Notes: generated by a model not told the origin, from the letters alone. A stretch of 64,000 nt of DNA from Bemisia tabaci (GCF_918797505.1 NC_092797.1:56196192-56260191); one strand, 5' to 3'; numbered from the stretch's first letter, positions 33,027 through 44,937 are shown. Numbers and translations are program-made.

Positions 33027-33279
33027 CTGCCGTGCTAAGGAAAAACGCCGTATGAGCCTTCAGACACTCCCATATCGCCTTCAATAAAAACTTAAATTAC
33101 TCGGGAAATCGTTAATATTTACCTGCAATTTTTTCAGACAATTTTGCTCGCAATTACATCTAAAACGTCTACAAATTTCAAGGATAAATACGCATTATGT
33201 TCTTTAAAAATGCACGTTTTATCCGAGGCAATTTGGCACCTCTCAAATGTTCATACGGCGTTCTTGCTTAGCACGGCAG
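33027..33279. mobile_element. Family A MITE, copy 5, with AATG on both sides
   Basis: Clean ends CTGCCGTGCTAAGGAAAAAC and TTCTTGCTTAGCACGGCAG. AATG precedes and follows (33023-33026, 33280-33283), the clearest candidate target duplication for this family. The flanks are GC-rich and open in one plus-strand frame once the element is ignored. Confidence 0.88.
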
Positions 33280-33311
33280 AATGGATCCAGTCTTAGATAC
33301 CTCTTTCTCTC

Positions 33312-33473
33312 CTACCCGCCGAGGATAAATCGAGCAAGTTGAGCTTTTTTCACGGCGGATCCGAAATCTTCGGCCGCGGCACACGTACTGTGCTCGGTGG
33401 GGATCATCTTAGAGATTTTTGGACGAGGCAGACTTGGAGTCTCCTTATCGGAGGTACCGGGCTGTTGGGACAT
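33312..33473 (-). other. Candidate small coding exon or ORF
   Basis: ATG at 33473 opens 53 codons (MSQQPGTSDKETPSLPRPK, then ISKMIPTEHSTCAAAEDFGS, then AVKKAQLARFILGG) to TAG. Third positions are GC-rich relative to the window, and the upstream frame is open a further 30 codons. The C-terminal half is basic and mildly hydrophobic. No domain is recognised. It could be a terminal exon or a short ORF of an old mobile element. The plus strand overlapping its end is also open. Confidence 0.3.
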
Positions 33474-34059
33474 CTCGGAATCCAAGCGGTCAGAATGACG
33501 ATCAATCAGTAACTTCAGTCTTAGTCTTTGATAAATTGCACTACATTTTGCGTGTGATAGCAATGAGAGCCGTAGCTAACTCCCAAATTTTCTAAATCGA
33601 GTTTTTTTTTAAAAATTCGTCTAATTTCTTTTAGGTGAAATCGCCGAAACAGCTAAAACAGCACGATTTGTCTGTATGTCGTCAATTTTTCTACACGTGA
33701 GAAAGCCGTAAGCGTGCAATATATGGAGCGGTATCTCTAAGTAAAATGGCGCTCTTTTCAGGTAAATCTAAACCTGAAAAGTTGTTTTATCAAGCTGTAG
33801 GATATTGCGAATTTGATCGTTTCATACAGATGTATGAAATTGCCTGAATGCCGGAACACTCATTCAGTTGTTTCTGATGAAAATATGTTTACAATTGTAA
33901 TTATATGGTTTTTTAAATAGTACGTGTTCTAATCAGTTTTTTTTTGCTGCACAAACACCTCCTAAAATTAATTTAAAATAGAACCAATTAGAGAAGCCAT
34001 TATAGAACCAAAAATAGAACCAACATTGCAGCAAAATCCTTTCGATATCTTGGCATTAA

Positions 34060-34350
34060 TCTATATAGGTTGACGATTCGTTTTATCGGAGTCCACTTAG
34101 CGGCGGTGGATCAGCGGCCCCTCAAAGGTGCTTCAATGCGTGGAAGATGGGAGGGGGGGGTGAAAGGGTCCTCCCGCGAGGCGATCAACTTAGGCGGTAC
34201 TCGTTACCAAAAAAGTGGGTGCGAGCAGGAGGCATTGTGATGGTAAGCGCGGCGCTGATTGGGGCCGATCGCCGATACAATCGCAACAATCTCAGAGCAT
34301 TCGAACCGCTCTCGCTGGACTTGAGAGCGCCGACATTTGAATCGAACTGA
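34060..34350. other. GC-rich patch
   Basis: Rich in CpG (AGCGGCGGTGGATCAGCGG, GTAAGCGCGGCGC) with an ATG/GTAAGC junction at 34240-34248. It may be a promoter or exon remnant, but no reading frame stands out. Confidence 0.25.
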
Positions 34351-35352
34351 ATGAAAAACCAGACGTATCTAGTTCCTCGTGAGCCCTATGATTCATGAAA
34401 ACGGATCGCAAACCAGGGTTGTTCGAGGAATGAATATACGAGGTTTTAACGTGGACTGTTTCTTTTGAAGGCTTGCTTCAAGCAGCCAGGTCTCGCGCGT
34501 TGAACGATTTCCACCGTGATACAACAGGGTTGCAGGTGGGAGGTTAAACCGGAGAAACAGCGAGAAATTAGGCGAAATTCAGGTGAGAGATTTGTTTTAT
34601 TTTATGTGTTTTTAATGCGAGAATCGGACCGAGTTGTTACCTGGTACTAGTTACATGGATTAAAGACTTTTTTAAGAGTCCGCACAGCTATCTTCTCTAC
34701 AATGGGAAAGTTACTTTTGGAAATCATCGCTTAGATTCGCCTTATGATGACTCGGGACCAAAAAGTTAAGCAGTTGTTCAGCAATCCTAACTTAATTTGC
34801 GAAAACTTGCGTAGCAAAGTTTTTACTTCAACATTCGTCCGACATCGTTGGGTGAATTTTATTTTATTCTTAGCTCAACAAGTTGTCCATCAACCATCAT
34901 CACGTGAAAAATAGTGTTGACCTCCGAATTAACTCAAAAGTTTAAAAAATACGAAAAACTTTAATGTACCTCTGTCAGTATCTTCTTTAACGCAAATTCA
35001 GTCTTACAAAAAGTGCAAGAACTTTGATACGAAATTGATCGCTCACCTGTTGATTTTTCTATCCACGCGTTAAAGTCTCTCAGTGACTAATTGTTGCATG
35101 GGTGGATTCAGACGTGTATTAAAAAGATTATTTCGAAATGCTGAGCATGCGGATATATTGGTTGCTTTCTAGTGCTGAATCTAAAAATAACATCAGTTTT
35201 CCCCCACACTCGCCTCTTCCACAGAAAATTGAGATTTCCTCAAAAACGGGATTTTCATAAGAAGAAAATTCAATTTTTGGGAAACGACTTTGCGAGTAGC
35301 GACACTGACCCATTAGATTGCTCAGGTTCTTAGTGCGGTCTTGGGAATATTG

Positions 35353-35858
35353 ATTGTCAAAGTGCAAAACCACGCATCTCCGTTTGCGACGTCGCAGACT
35401 TCCTGCCATACTTCATATTTTCTTCGGATAATTGGACCGCGTCAAGCAGAAAGGAACCAAGCCACACCATCTGTTGTCAAATTAAATTGCACAATATATT
35501 TTACACGAAAACGGTTGTGCGGATTTTTGTGAAATTTCAGTGAATTTTTTGCATAGCACGGAGCGAATTCCTTAAAATTTTCAAAGGAATCCGCACAAAC
35601 GTTCTCTTGTAAAAATTAAATTTCCCAGTCAAATGCGGCAATATCTGATGTGGCTTCGTTCCTCTCTGCCAAACGGGGTCCAACTAGTCAATGTATTTTC
35701 TTGAAAACTACCTTGATTTTTCCTCTCTGTCAGCAGAATATTCCGTATGAGCTTCAAGCTATAAAGTTGGCTTGTTTCTCCGTAAGTAAACGAAGTAGGT
35801 GTGGAACTTTTAAAAAATCACAACGGAGGTATGTGATTTTACACTTTGGCCACCTATA
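35353..35858. mobile_element. Family D MITE, copy 4, interrupted by family E
   Basis: The left half has ACCACGCATCTCCGTTTGCG then ACGTCGCAGACTTCCTGCC. The right half (from 35690) has CTTGAAAACTACCTTGATTT and GGAGGTATGTGATTTTACAC. The family E element separates them. Confidence 0.8.
35432..35684. mobile_element. Family E MITE, copy 1 (nested in family D)
   Basis: TTGGACCGCGTCAAGCAGAA then AGGAACCAAGCCACA at the left; TGTGGCTTCGTTCCTCTCTG then CC...GGGGTCCAA at the right. Same family at 42876-43122. Confidence 0.8.
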
Positions 35859-35893
35859 TACCTATCGTCTCTGTTCTCTAGGAGGAAAGCTAG

Positions 35894-36034
35894 CAGTGGC
35901 ATGGCGTGAACTGCGATGTATCGATTGTTCTGCCATTTAAACCTATGGTAAAGAATCAATTATTAAGGTGTTGGCTGCGAGCACCTTGTTTTCCATAGGT
36001 TCAAATGGCATAACAATCGATATATCGCAAGAGA
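35894..36034. mobile_element. Family B hAT MITE, copy 5
   Basis: CAGTGGCATGGCGTGAACTG at the left and AACAATCGATATATCGCAAG at the right. The outer right terminus is lost. Confidence 0.75.
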
Positions 36035-36102
36035 TGAAGCAACGGCAACCCATGCACGGATACACCAGTATGACGCGAACGCCGAGTGCCTGGGGCTCTT
36101 AC

Positions 36103-36259
36103 GCTTGGTTATTTCGTACCTCTCGGCCTGACCGTAGCCTTGCTTGAGTGGCCGGCCAGCTAGCTCCCGGAGGATGGGTTTGCGGAAGAGGGGGAGGGGG
36201 GGGGGGGCACCACTGCAGCGTGTTGTACAGGTCATTGACTCCCTCTTGGAGTGTTTTGA
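36103..36259 (-). pseudogene. Candidate coding exon with a C-run frameshift
   Basis: On the minus strand, after TCGGCAG (acceptor ending at 36260), the frame reads KTLQEGVNDLYNTLQW and then meets a run of 12 C. After the run a different frame continues as PLPLFRKPILRELAGRPLKQ then GYGQAERYEITK, and ends at AAGC/GTAAGA, a good donor. An in-frame stop lies just upstream of the acceptor, as expected in an intron. A run one base shorter would keep a single frame, so this is either a homopolymer assembly error or a damaged exon. Composition is GC-rich and coding-like. The family is not recognised. Confidence 0.4.
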
Positions 36260-36500
36260 CTGCCGACTATGCCACGCTTCATGGATCATGGCTCCATGCT
36301 GCGTCGACTCGTAATCCTTCCTGTTAAACTATGATAGTGAGAGTTCTGAGGGTCGTTCCACCCTGTAAAACACCATTTACAGACCTTTAAGCGGGGTGAA
36401 AATACAACATTACGATACGTGTTTTCTTTACCTAGAACACGGTCGACACCTTGAAACTTTGAGTGAGCAACTGGCATGGCGCTCCTCGTGCTCGTCAGAA

Positions 36501-36652
36501 GCGGATCCAGCAAATTGGCAACATCGGACTCCCTCCATTTAAACCTATGTTAAATAATCGATTCTTGTCAGAGCACCTGGCCTCTCCAAGAACCGATACA
36601 TTTCCATAGGTTTAAATGGAGGAAAACTATGTTGCCAATTTGCTGTGGCCGC
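36501..36652. mobile_element. Family J MITE, copy 2
   Basis: GCGGATCCAGCAAATTGGCA at the left and TGCCAATTTGCTGTGGCCGC (with TGT before it) at the right. Inner arms CCTCCATTTAAACCTATG and CATAGGTTTAAATGGAGG pair perfectly. Confidence 0.85.
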
Positions 36653-36659
36653 CAATGGT

Positions 36660-38705
36660 GCTCATGAGTTCAAACTTCCCGCTTGCGATGAAGCTAAAGT
36701 CTACTTGAATCATGTTGGGTTCTTAATCAATACGAATTGTCTTTGCAATGAAGTTTTTTCTCTTCAAATCTCCTCAGTTTTCAATTTGTTGAGTTCCTGT
36801 TTTTTATATGTTTTACAAGAGTTGCCCATCTGCAGAGAAAGAAAGATAGATATCTTCATAAAGTATACTTTAGTCATAGATAAGCTTGGTTTTGGACGGT
36901 TAAAGTGACGTATATTTCAGTTTGTACGCGTGAAAAAAGGGTTGATTGCATTGATCCTAGTCTAAATAATTAACGCTAGCCTCTCTATTAGTGAGTTTAA
37001 ACTTGCAACTGAAGCTTTAGCATTCAACATTCGGCTTTAGAAGCGTCGTCGGTAGAATTTAGGTGTATGAAAAACAAAAAATTAACAACTTTCTGCTTTA
37101 GACAACTCTTATTCTAACCTCCAGGCGAGAAACTTACCTTTTTTGTAGTTTCCCGTCGCGATCTATTTTTTCAGATACTTACATAAAATTGGTCCGAACT
37201 TAGCAACTAGACATGAAGTACATGAATACGTTCATGAAATCACAACCCGTTCGACACAGTACAGGTAATGTTCTGCCGAATATCAGCAGAACATGCAGAT
37301 ACAAATTGCAACACATGAGGCTATAGGCAGCGTTTGAATTTTCTAAAATAGTTTCTCTGGCCTTGATACCGGTTAGAAAAACAATCGATTAAGAGTTTGT
37401 GCCTGGCTCGTGTATTGCCAGCGTTGTCTTGTTGAGCCGAAAATTAGTTTGTAAGCTTAGGGGTTCTCCTTTTAGAGAAAATTAATACGCACAGACTTGC
37501 TACATTACACCACTCATAAACGTGAGTGCTATGCGTCGCACCATTGACGTCGTTTAGGACATTGTTGTCAAATTGCAGGTTTCCTGGAATTTTGCGACAA
37601 ATGCGCACACTAACTGCTACTTTTGAAAGTAATCAATTTAATCATCGTTAAGAATTACCATTCAAAAGCTTCATGTATTACGCTAAAAATTGATGTCCTG
37701 AAATGTTTTCTTCTACACGCTCGGCGCTGTAGGACCACTTTTTCCGTGAACAGTCCCATTTGTTTATTGATCAGTGTTAACATTATACTTTTGTCTTCGC
37801 TTTTACCCCATTGTTTCTTCCCGTGCATAATACTTGCTCGATCTCCATTAATGTGACTTGTTTACCCTCTGTTACAGGTAATTATAAAATCCTCTTCTTC
37901 TCCAATATGATCAATTTTCCATCATTATCTGTAAGTTGTATGTATAATCATCATATATTTTTTAATTTCAATAGAATTTCTGAATTTTATTAAACATATT
38001 CAAAATCATTCCACGTATTTGGAGTAAATGCTTCTGCCTATAAATCGCGGCGTAAGACCACTTAACGAATGCTAAGAGTGCAAATGTGCTGACGAGGAGC
38101 ACCATACAAATTATTTCTTCTATTTCTCATTGGTGAGGACAATTTCTCCTTCGATTGAGAGAGAAGACTTTCGAGGATTTAATCATAAAGGCAAGAGGAA
38201 TAAAGAATTCCAAGAAGAAAAAGCTCACGTAATCCCAAAAGTTGGGTTGCATTGACAAATCAAATGAGCTGTATAGGACCCTCCACTGAGTTTTGACATT
38301 GGCAATGCTAAAACTTCTCCTCTTAATGTTAAACTTCTCACTTGCCTCCAACAAGAACTTCACGTTCACAGAACTTCCTAATTAGAGTACCTAGATGGGG
38401 AGTGAAGAGAGTCAACTAGTTAGCCAAATTTCTAACCCGAACAACACTAAAAAAATGCAGCTGCCAATCTTCAGATTCCAATATCAATCCAAGATGGGCA
38501 AAAATGTTTAGAAATGAGCGTTTTCCCGCAAAAACGTGTCAATTTATGCAGAAACTAAGTCGTATACTTGCTTTACAAACGACGGATCGTAACATCAGTA
38601 ATAATAAATCATTCTGGACACTTTGAGTTTACACGTGGGCTGTCCTTTTGTGCCATAAAAGCTCCATGATCTAACCCTCAAAATTACCGAAAGGTTTGTA
38701 CTCTT
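36660..38705. other. Gene-poor stretch
   Basis: AT-rich and pyrimidine-rich sequence with no supported gene. TCTGTTACAG/GTAATT near 37880 is an acceptor-like site without a downstream frame. Confidence 0.5.
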
Positions 38706-38710
38706 CCCAT

Positions 38711-38836
38711 CAGTGGCGTGGCGTGAATTGCGATGTATCGATTGTTATGCCATTTAAACCCATGGTAACGCTGCGAACACCCTGTTTATCGATCATGGCA
38801 TAACAATCGATACATCGCAATTCACGCCACGCCACT
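38711..38836. mobile_element. Family B hAT MITE, copy 6 (short, highly palindromic)
   Basis: CAGTGGCGTGGCGTGAATTG continues CGATGTATCGATTGTTATGCC, with an exact inverse at 38797-38836. This gives about 40 bp of perfect TIR around a reduced core. It is the best-preserved terminus of the family here. Confidence 0.9.
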
Positions 38837-38905
38837 GCTTTCATGGGTATTCTATTCCGAACCAAGCAGTTGGAGCCTTACCAACAGCCGCGGGCTAATT
38901 GTTAA

Positions 38906-39140
38906 AATTGATAGACAAAGCGATAGACAAAGAAGACATAAAGAGTATGGAGCAATCCTATCAGTTGAATTGGGTGGCTCTGGTAGTTTGAGGGAGAAAA
39001 TGATGGAGAAACTAAAGGGTCTCTCGTGGGTTGTCGTTAGTTAGTCTATTACCTACCTCCTTTGTCCATGCAACCACCCGCTTCCACCAAGAGGATCCCT
39101 CCATATAATTTTTGTCTTCTTTGTCTATCGCTTTGTCAAC
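38906..39140. repeat. Inverted repeat, family I
   Basis: TTGATAGACAAAGCGATAGA then CAAAGAAGACA at the left is inverted at the right (TGTCTTCTTTGTCTATCGC). The same TTTGTCTATCGCT sequence forms part of the tandem array at 55266-55823. Confidence 0.75.
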
Positions 39141-39396
39141 CGCATTTAAGAATCAGGCTTCTGGAAGCACTCACTCTAGTTTCGGAAGGTGGAAGCAGGG
39201 ATTCCCGCTTGAAAGCGACTCGCGAGGTGCGAAATCCCCCGGAGCCAGCGACGGCGAATGAATCTTATTTAAAAGTAACGGTGTCTGGTAATCGGTGTCG
39301 ATCGACGCGGCGCGGCGCGGACGCCCCAAATGACCGCGCCACTATTCGGCCTCACCAACTCGACGCGACGCGACGCGACGGACGCGCCGGCGCGGG

Positions 39397-39629
39397 GCAC
39401 AGTGGATCCAGTCAATTAGAGAGGTCGGACGTGAAATTTTACTGAGACTGCAAATCTTTATGTTCATTCCGTCACATTTTAAATTTCAAATGGTGTTTTT
39501 GGAGAAAAATCTCACGAGGAAACCAATAGAACCGCTTTTGGAACCTCAAAGTTTTGTATTAACGGACTTATAAGCGTTTAAAGATTCCAAATTTTGTTCG
39601 AGCTCTCCTATTGACTCGATCCACTGTGC
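39397..39629. mobile_element. Family C MITE, copy 2
   Basis: GCACAGTGGATCCAGTCAAT to ATTGACTCGATCCACTGTGC. Flanks GGCGCGGG and GGCGCGGC agree at 7 of 8, though the GC-rich context could produce this by chance. Confidence 0.85.
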
Positions 39630-39876
39630 GGCGCGGCGTCCAGATTGAGTGTTGACGTGTCCGGCGTCTCGTCTTGTCCCAGCTCGCGGAAGCGATGAAA
39701 GTGGATCCACCGGCGAAGAAGCCGTTGTGCTTTGTTCAGGATCCCTCCGGCGAAAGTTGAGACCGCCATTGTTCGACAAGGTCGGAGGGAACGCTAAGTT
39801 ACGCTGCTCCAAATCTCCACTTGGGTCGCAAAACGGCCTAACTCCACTCGGGATGAGCCCGAGGAAGCGCTGAGTT
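39630..39876. other. GC-rich spacer between family C and family H copies
   Basis: Open in several frames on both strands because of its composition. An ATG at 39695 gives 21 codons (MKVDPPAKKPLCFVQDPSG). Possible exon or promoter remnant, but there is no decisive splice site. Confidence 0.2.
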
Positions 39877-39877
39877 A

Positions 39878-40128
39878 CACTGAAAAAAAGTTCGGTTCCG
39901 CGAACCAAAGTTCGGTGTTCCACATCATCCCGACTAATTTGGGTTGTCAAACCGAATTTGGTTCGTCGAACCGAACTTCCACGATGAAGTGAATTGACGA
40001 ACAAAGTTTGGTCATATGAATCGAACGTTCGGTTACACGACTCGAAAGTTCAGTTTAAGAAACAGAATGGTTGGGATGATATGGAACGCCAAACATTCTG
40101 TTCATAGGACCGAACTTTTTATTCAGTG
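39878..40128. mobile_element. Family H element, copy 2, TA-flanked
   Basis: CACTGAAAAAAAGTTCGGTT to ACCGAACTTTTTATTCAGTG, with TA on both sides (39876-39877 and 40129-40130). The TA target suggests a Tc1/mariner-type origin. The interior is repetitive in TTCGGTTC/GAACCGAA. Confidence 0.85.
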
Positions 40129-40477
40129 TAGGTCGACGGCGAGGTTCATCGCACAGTGTAGTTACGGTCTTATGTCAGGAGGCTCTGCCAAAATCAGGAA
40201 TTTTCGGTTTAAGATTCATCCACGTCCGAGGTACCGAGCAAATTTTGCCAATATGTTGCAAAGATTTTCCTTTGATTTATTTTAATATTTTTAAACTGTA
40301 ACAAAAACAGACCGTTACCTACTTCAAGAAACACGTCACCACAGCCGGTTTTCTGTAGGAAAATCTCTTTTGAAGTCGTTAAATGGACGTAATTCTAATG
40401 AGCAGGAGTATGTGTGGATCAATACAATCAAAAAGATCGATGCGCATTAATCTGTGCATTTCATGGCTCCTTTTCAT

Positions 40478-40481
<4 letters not shown>

Positions 40482-40516
<35 letters not shown>
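40482..40516. repeat. Poly-A tract (35 A)
   Basis: Uninterrupted run of A, with no clear retroposon body upstream. Confidence 0.9.
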
Positions 40517-40519
<3 letters not shown>

Positions 40520-41478
40520 CATATAGTTTCATTTACATTAATGACTTCTATATATTAATGCAAGTTGAGCAAACGCGCACACAGTCAAATGCAACGGTTG
40601 ATCAGCAACTGCGATCAACTGCAACGGGTAATCAACTGCAGTCGTCCTTTATCCACTTGAACTTAAAATCACCAAAAAGAATGGAGCAGCCATCTGCAGT
40701 TTGTTTTTAGTCTGAAAGGCTCCATATCTTGCTGAAAATAGATCGAAGTCATTATATTCGCAAGTTTATTACTTTTTTCAATTTCACGATACTCGATTAC
40801 TTTCAAGCCATTTATCACTGAAACCATCAGCTGAAAATTAGCGACATATCATATTACGTACCTGCAAAATGTGCAATTTTGCAATTAATACGAAGTATCG
40901 CTGATAATCCCTACGATAAAATGAACCATAGCTCAAAAGTAGCTCTTAAAATTGAGGTTTCTGTACAAAAAGGCGTCTCTCTCTACAGAAAAAGCACTCA
41001 ACAATTTTCCGTCATAGGACTGAAGCATCTTTCATGCGGATTCCTACTCTGTGTGATAACTTCAAGTGTGAGTGTAGTAATATTCAGCTCATGGCAAGCG
41101 TGGTGATGAAATAACCATATCTTCGAGTTAAAAGAATAATTAAAAAAAGAGTAAACTCCAGTAGTCTTTCTAAACTCAGGCAGGAATTTTTGGGAAAGCT
41201 CCAGAGAAAGTTCTCTTTTTGATCCGTAAAATCGACTTAAATCCGGCAACATTGCCTGGTAGATTTTAGCGGTAAGTTCCTCTTGTCATCCACCGAGCTC
41301 TCCTCTGAGGTTGGTGCTTGTAAGCACCTACTTACAGCATAGCACACCTGTTGTCGCTTCGTAATTATCGACCATATGCTCCTAGATCATAATCTAGACA
41401 GCGTTGCTGCGCTTGAACCTTTACCGTATCCGTCGTGATTCGTGTACATTTCCCCTTTCACGACGGGCGGAGAGTCTT
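40517..41478. other. Gene-poor stretch
   Basis: AT-rich, with no recognisable gene or paired element ends. Confidence 0.5.
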
Positions 41479-41731
41479 CTGGCGTGCTCAGGAAAAACGT
41501 CATATAATAATTCAGACGTTGTCTTATTTCTTCCGATAAAATACGAATTTTTAGGGAAGCTTTCGGATATATTTCTCAAAATTTGACAGAGAATTTTATT
41601 CGCAATTTCATCTATAGTGTCTGAGAATCATCGAAGACAAATATTCATAAATTTCCTCAAAAATGAATGTTTTTAGAGGAAAATTTGGCAACATTTGGAT
41701 GCTCATACGTCGTTTTTTCTCGGGACGGCCG
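41479..41731. mobile_element. Family A MITE, copy 6
   Basis: CTGGCGTGCTCAGGAAAAAC at the left, GCTCATACGTCGTTTTTTCT then CGGGACGG at the right. A family C copy follows within about 100 bp. Confidence 0.75.
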
Positions 41732-41837
41732 TCGTGGAGGGAAGAGAACGAAACGCGATGCCCTCGTGGCAACTGCGAACTCATTTACTCGTGTTTACAA
41801 GTGCCCCGTTTGCAGGCGGTTTCTTCTTTCCGGCGTC

Positions 41838-42073
41838 GCACAGTGGATCGATTCAATAGGAGAGGTCGGACGAAACTTGGATACTTTAAACACTCATAAC
41901 TTTGTTTATAAAAAAACCTCGAGGTTCTAAAAGTGGCTCCATTGGTTTCCTCGTGAAATTTTCTCCCAGAAACACCCCTTAAAATTTAAAAAATGACGAA
42001 ATGAACATCAAAATATGCAAATTCAATAAAAAATTTCATGTCCGACCTCTTTAATTGACTCGATCCACTGTGC
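41838..42073. mobile_element. Family C MITE, copy 3
   Basis: GCACAGTGGATCGATTCAAT to AATTGACTCGATCCACTGTGC. GTC sits on both sides, compatible with a 3-bp duplication. Confidence 0.85.
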
Positions 42074-42365
42074 GTCATCTCACCTGGGCGTCATTACGGC
42101 TTGATTAGGAGGATGGCTATTTTATTGGCGTTGTTTATGGCTCTTCGAATTACCCGAATCGGTTTTCTCTCACCTTTCGGTTCGCTTTCCTCTCGGACGT
42201 ATCACTTCTTTCTGGTACCTCCACGAAGAACGATCCAGAGACTTGAACGCACGGTTGAAAAACAGCTCTATTTGATTCTGAACTTTCGCGGCCACCATGT
42301 GGACCATTTTGGAGACTTGAACGCAAGGTTAGGAAAAAACCCAGTGGATTCCGAGCTTTAAGGAC

Positions 42366-42525
42366 CAGTGGCGTGCCGTGATTTGCGATATTTCGATTGA
42401 TCTGCCACTGAAACTCATGGACAAGGATCAATAAACGAAAAGCAATGAATCCCTTAATAATCAATTCTTCACCGTAGCTTCAAATAGGGAAACATCTATA
42501 ACCGATCATTCACGCCTCGCCACTG
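42366..42525. mobile_element. Family B hAT MITE, copy 7
   Basis: CAGTGGCGTGCCGTGATTTG to GATCATTCACGCCTCGCCAC then TG. Confidence 0.85.
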
Positions 42526-42875
42526 TGAGGAACCATTACTCGGATCTCATTGGAGACTCGAACGCCAGGTTAGGAGAAATTCTGGTGGATTCTGAGCTTT
42601 CATGGCCACTGCGAGAACCCAAAAAGGGACTTTAATGCACAGTTAAAATAAGATTATCGATTCTGAGGAATGCTAGTATTGAACATATGAACTTTGCCTT
42701 TGGACGGATATCATCGTCGTTACTAACGCTATTAAAACAAATAAAGACAACTATCGAAATGAATATAATTAGAATTACGGTGTTTAGATGGAGCTGACTT
42801 ACCTTAAATAATAGTTAGGTTAGGTTAGGTTGGGATCCAACCGTCTAAACAGTATCCTATATCAACCACTATAAC

Positions 42876-43122
42876 TTGATCGCGTTAAGCGGAAAGGAAC
42901 CAAGCCACATCAGCCATTGCCAAAAACTGGACAGTTTAATTGTTTACAAGAGAATTGTTGTGCGTTTACTTTGAAAATAAGGAATTCGCTTCGTACTCTG
43001 CTAAAAATTAACTGAAATTTGCTCTAAAATCCACACAACCGTTTTCATGTAAAAAATCAGATTTCCCAATTCTTTTTGGCAATATCCGATGTGGCTTGGT
43101 TCCTTTCTGCTTAAGGTTGTTC
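42876..43122. mobile_element. Family E MITE, copy 2
   Basis: TTGATCGCGTTAAGCGGAAA then GGAACCAAGCCACATC, inverted at the right as GATGTGGCTTGGTTCCTTTC then TGCTTAA. Confidence 0.82.
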
Positions 43123-43621
43123 TACTCATCAATACTTTTGTAATCACCTTAGTCGTCTTGAGTGATCAAATTTTCTTTAATCCGTGGAGCAAATGGCAGC
43201 CGACATCCGGTTCTTGACGTCGTCCACCCACGTCGTCAAAACCGCACTTACGTCATCAAACGATGTTGCCAACTTGCAGTCGACCATACAAAGAGCAGCT
43301 GTATGAAAGGGCAGAAATATGCCTGTTCAAAAATCACAGAGACAGGCAAAAACTATAATTCACTTCTTACCTTATAATCTACTAAAAATTATATTCTCAA
43401 ACGTGCGATCTTGGAACGTGCATTCTTATTCTATGATTAATCACGCTTCAAATCGATTTCCGCCTGACCTGCACGGACGCGCAGCCGGAATGTAAAATTA
43501 TGATCGACTATAAGTTAGTGAACCTTTGTCCAAGGATGGACATTTTTTAGTAGAGCGATTTCTGTCAAGTCATGTCGAAAAACCAGAAGTTAAGATGCCA
43601 ATGCAAAATTCTCTCTAATCG

Positions 43622-43886
43622 ATGGCTAAGGAACAATACCGCTACCGCGCCCTATCTGCAAACTGACGATTTTGTGGTACATGAAAAAACTTCGCCATCT
43701 TTGTATGTTTGAGGTTAAATTATATTGTGAATTTTTCATACAGTGCGGCGTCTTTACAACGCTTTCTTGTGAAATTGGAAAAAACCAAGAACATTAGCTT
43801 GCGTATTGAAACTAAAGAATGCGGCAAAGTCACTCACTCACTTTCGCCGATATTGTCAGTTAGGCGGTGTTGTTCCTTAGCCCATG
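43622..43886. repeat. TIR element with TGGCTAAGGAACAA ends
   Basis: ATGGCTAAGGAACAATACCG and CGGTGTTGTTCCTTAGCCCA are inverted. Inner CAAACTGACGATTTTG and CGATATTGTCAGTTAGG are also roughly paired. No other copy in the window. Confidence 0.65.
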
Positions 43887-44509
43887 TAATGTCCTTATGA
43901 CAGTTGCAAAAGGTTCAGCTAACTTTCAGACCTATAAAAATGTAAAGTTGCATAACCTACATGACAGAACCTTCTTGGTCTGAACATAGCAAATCATAAA
44001 TTTGAATTGTTTCCCCTTAAAATCATGTAATTTGAACTGCAAATTCATAAAAGCCCTAGGATTTTTATTTTAAGTGTTTACGGGCGAAGGTCCTTTTTTC
44101 CGTGAAGGATTTCACCATTTTTCAGCTCGTAGGAAAATGCCGAACTTCAGGGCATACCTACGAAAGCCCCTTGAAAATCTGAAACATTTTATGCGCTCTA
44201 AACGTCTTTGCTTGAGACTAGGCCACGCAGCACCTAGAGTGATCTCATATTATCCAGAACTCGTTAAAAGCGAATTTTCTTCGAGACACGGCAGGTTTGA
44301 ATAGTTACGGTAGATTACTGCCGTGTCAAAAACCGCGTAAATTGAACACGAGCCCCGGATACCTAGGCGATTTTTCCTCAACATTGTAGGTAGATTACGT
44401 CGGAGGCTTGGATTGAGTAAGGCCGCGCGCTAACATTGACCGACTGGGAGCACGCCTTTTAAGGAGTCGCCAGGAGCTTGGTCACGGCCCTGACCATCCC
44501 ATCCCGACC

Positions 44510-44588
44510 ACCAACACTTCACTCACACCAACACACCCCACTCACACCAACACTTCACTCACACCAACACACTTCACTCACACCAACG
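44510..44588 (+). repeat. Minisatellite, CACTCACACCAACACTT-type units
   Basis: About four units of 17-19 bp. Confidence 0.85.
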
Positions 44589-44664
44589 CCACCCAACCGC
44601 GTTTCCACACCAACACTCCCGAGTCCTGGCGACGCATGGGCCCACCGTTCGTCGTTCTTCCGAC

Positions 44665-44899
44665 GCACAGCGGATCAAGTCAACGGGAGAGATCGCCCAA
44701 AATTTGGAAACTTTAAAAGCTTATGACTCCAATTTTACAGAACTTTGCGATTTTAAAAGGATGTCATTGGTTTTCTCGTGACATTTTCTTCCAGAAACAA
44801 CCCCTCATAATTTAAAAGGTGACAAATTTAACATCCAGATTTGCAGTTTTAGTCAAAAATTTCATGTCCGACCTCTCTGATTGACTCGATCCACTGTGC
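44665..44899. mobile_element. Family C MITE, copy 4
   Basis: GCACAGCGGATCAAGTCAAC to GATTGACTCGATCCACTGTGC, with GAC directly on both sides. Family A copy 7 follows 38 bp later. Confidence 0.85.
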
Positions 44900-44937
44900 G
44901 ACGTCAGGGCATACTTCAATTTCCACCTGAGCCCTGT

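Noticed and set aside
39546..40004. 152-codon minus-strand frame
   Set aside because: It crosses family C, a GC-rich spacer and family H; no consistent coding signal.
40414..40710. 98-codon plus frame with poly-lysine
   Set aside because: Runs through the 35-A tract.
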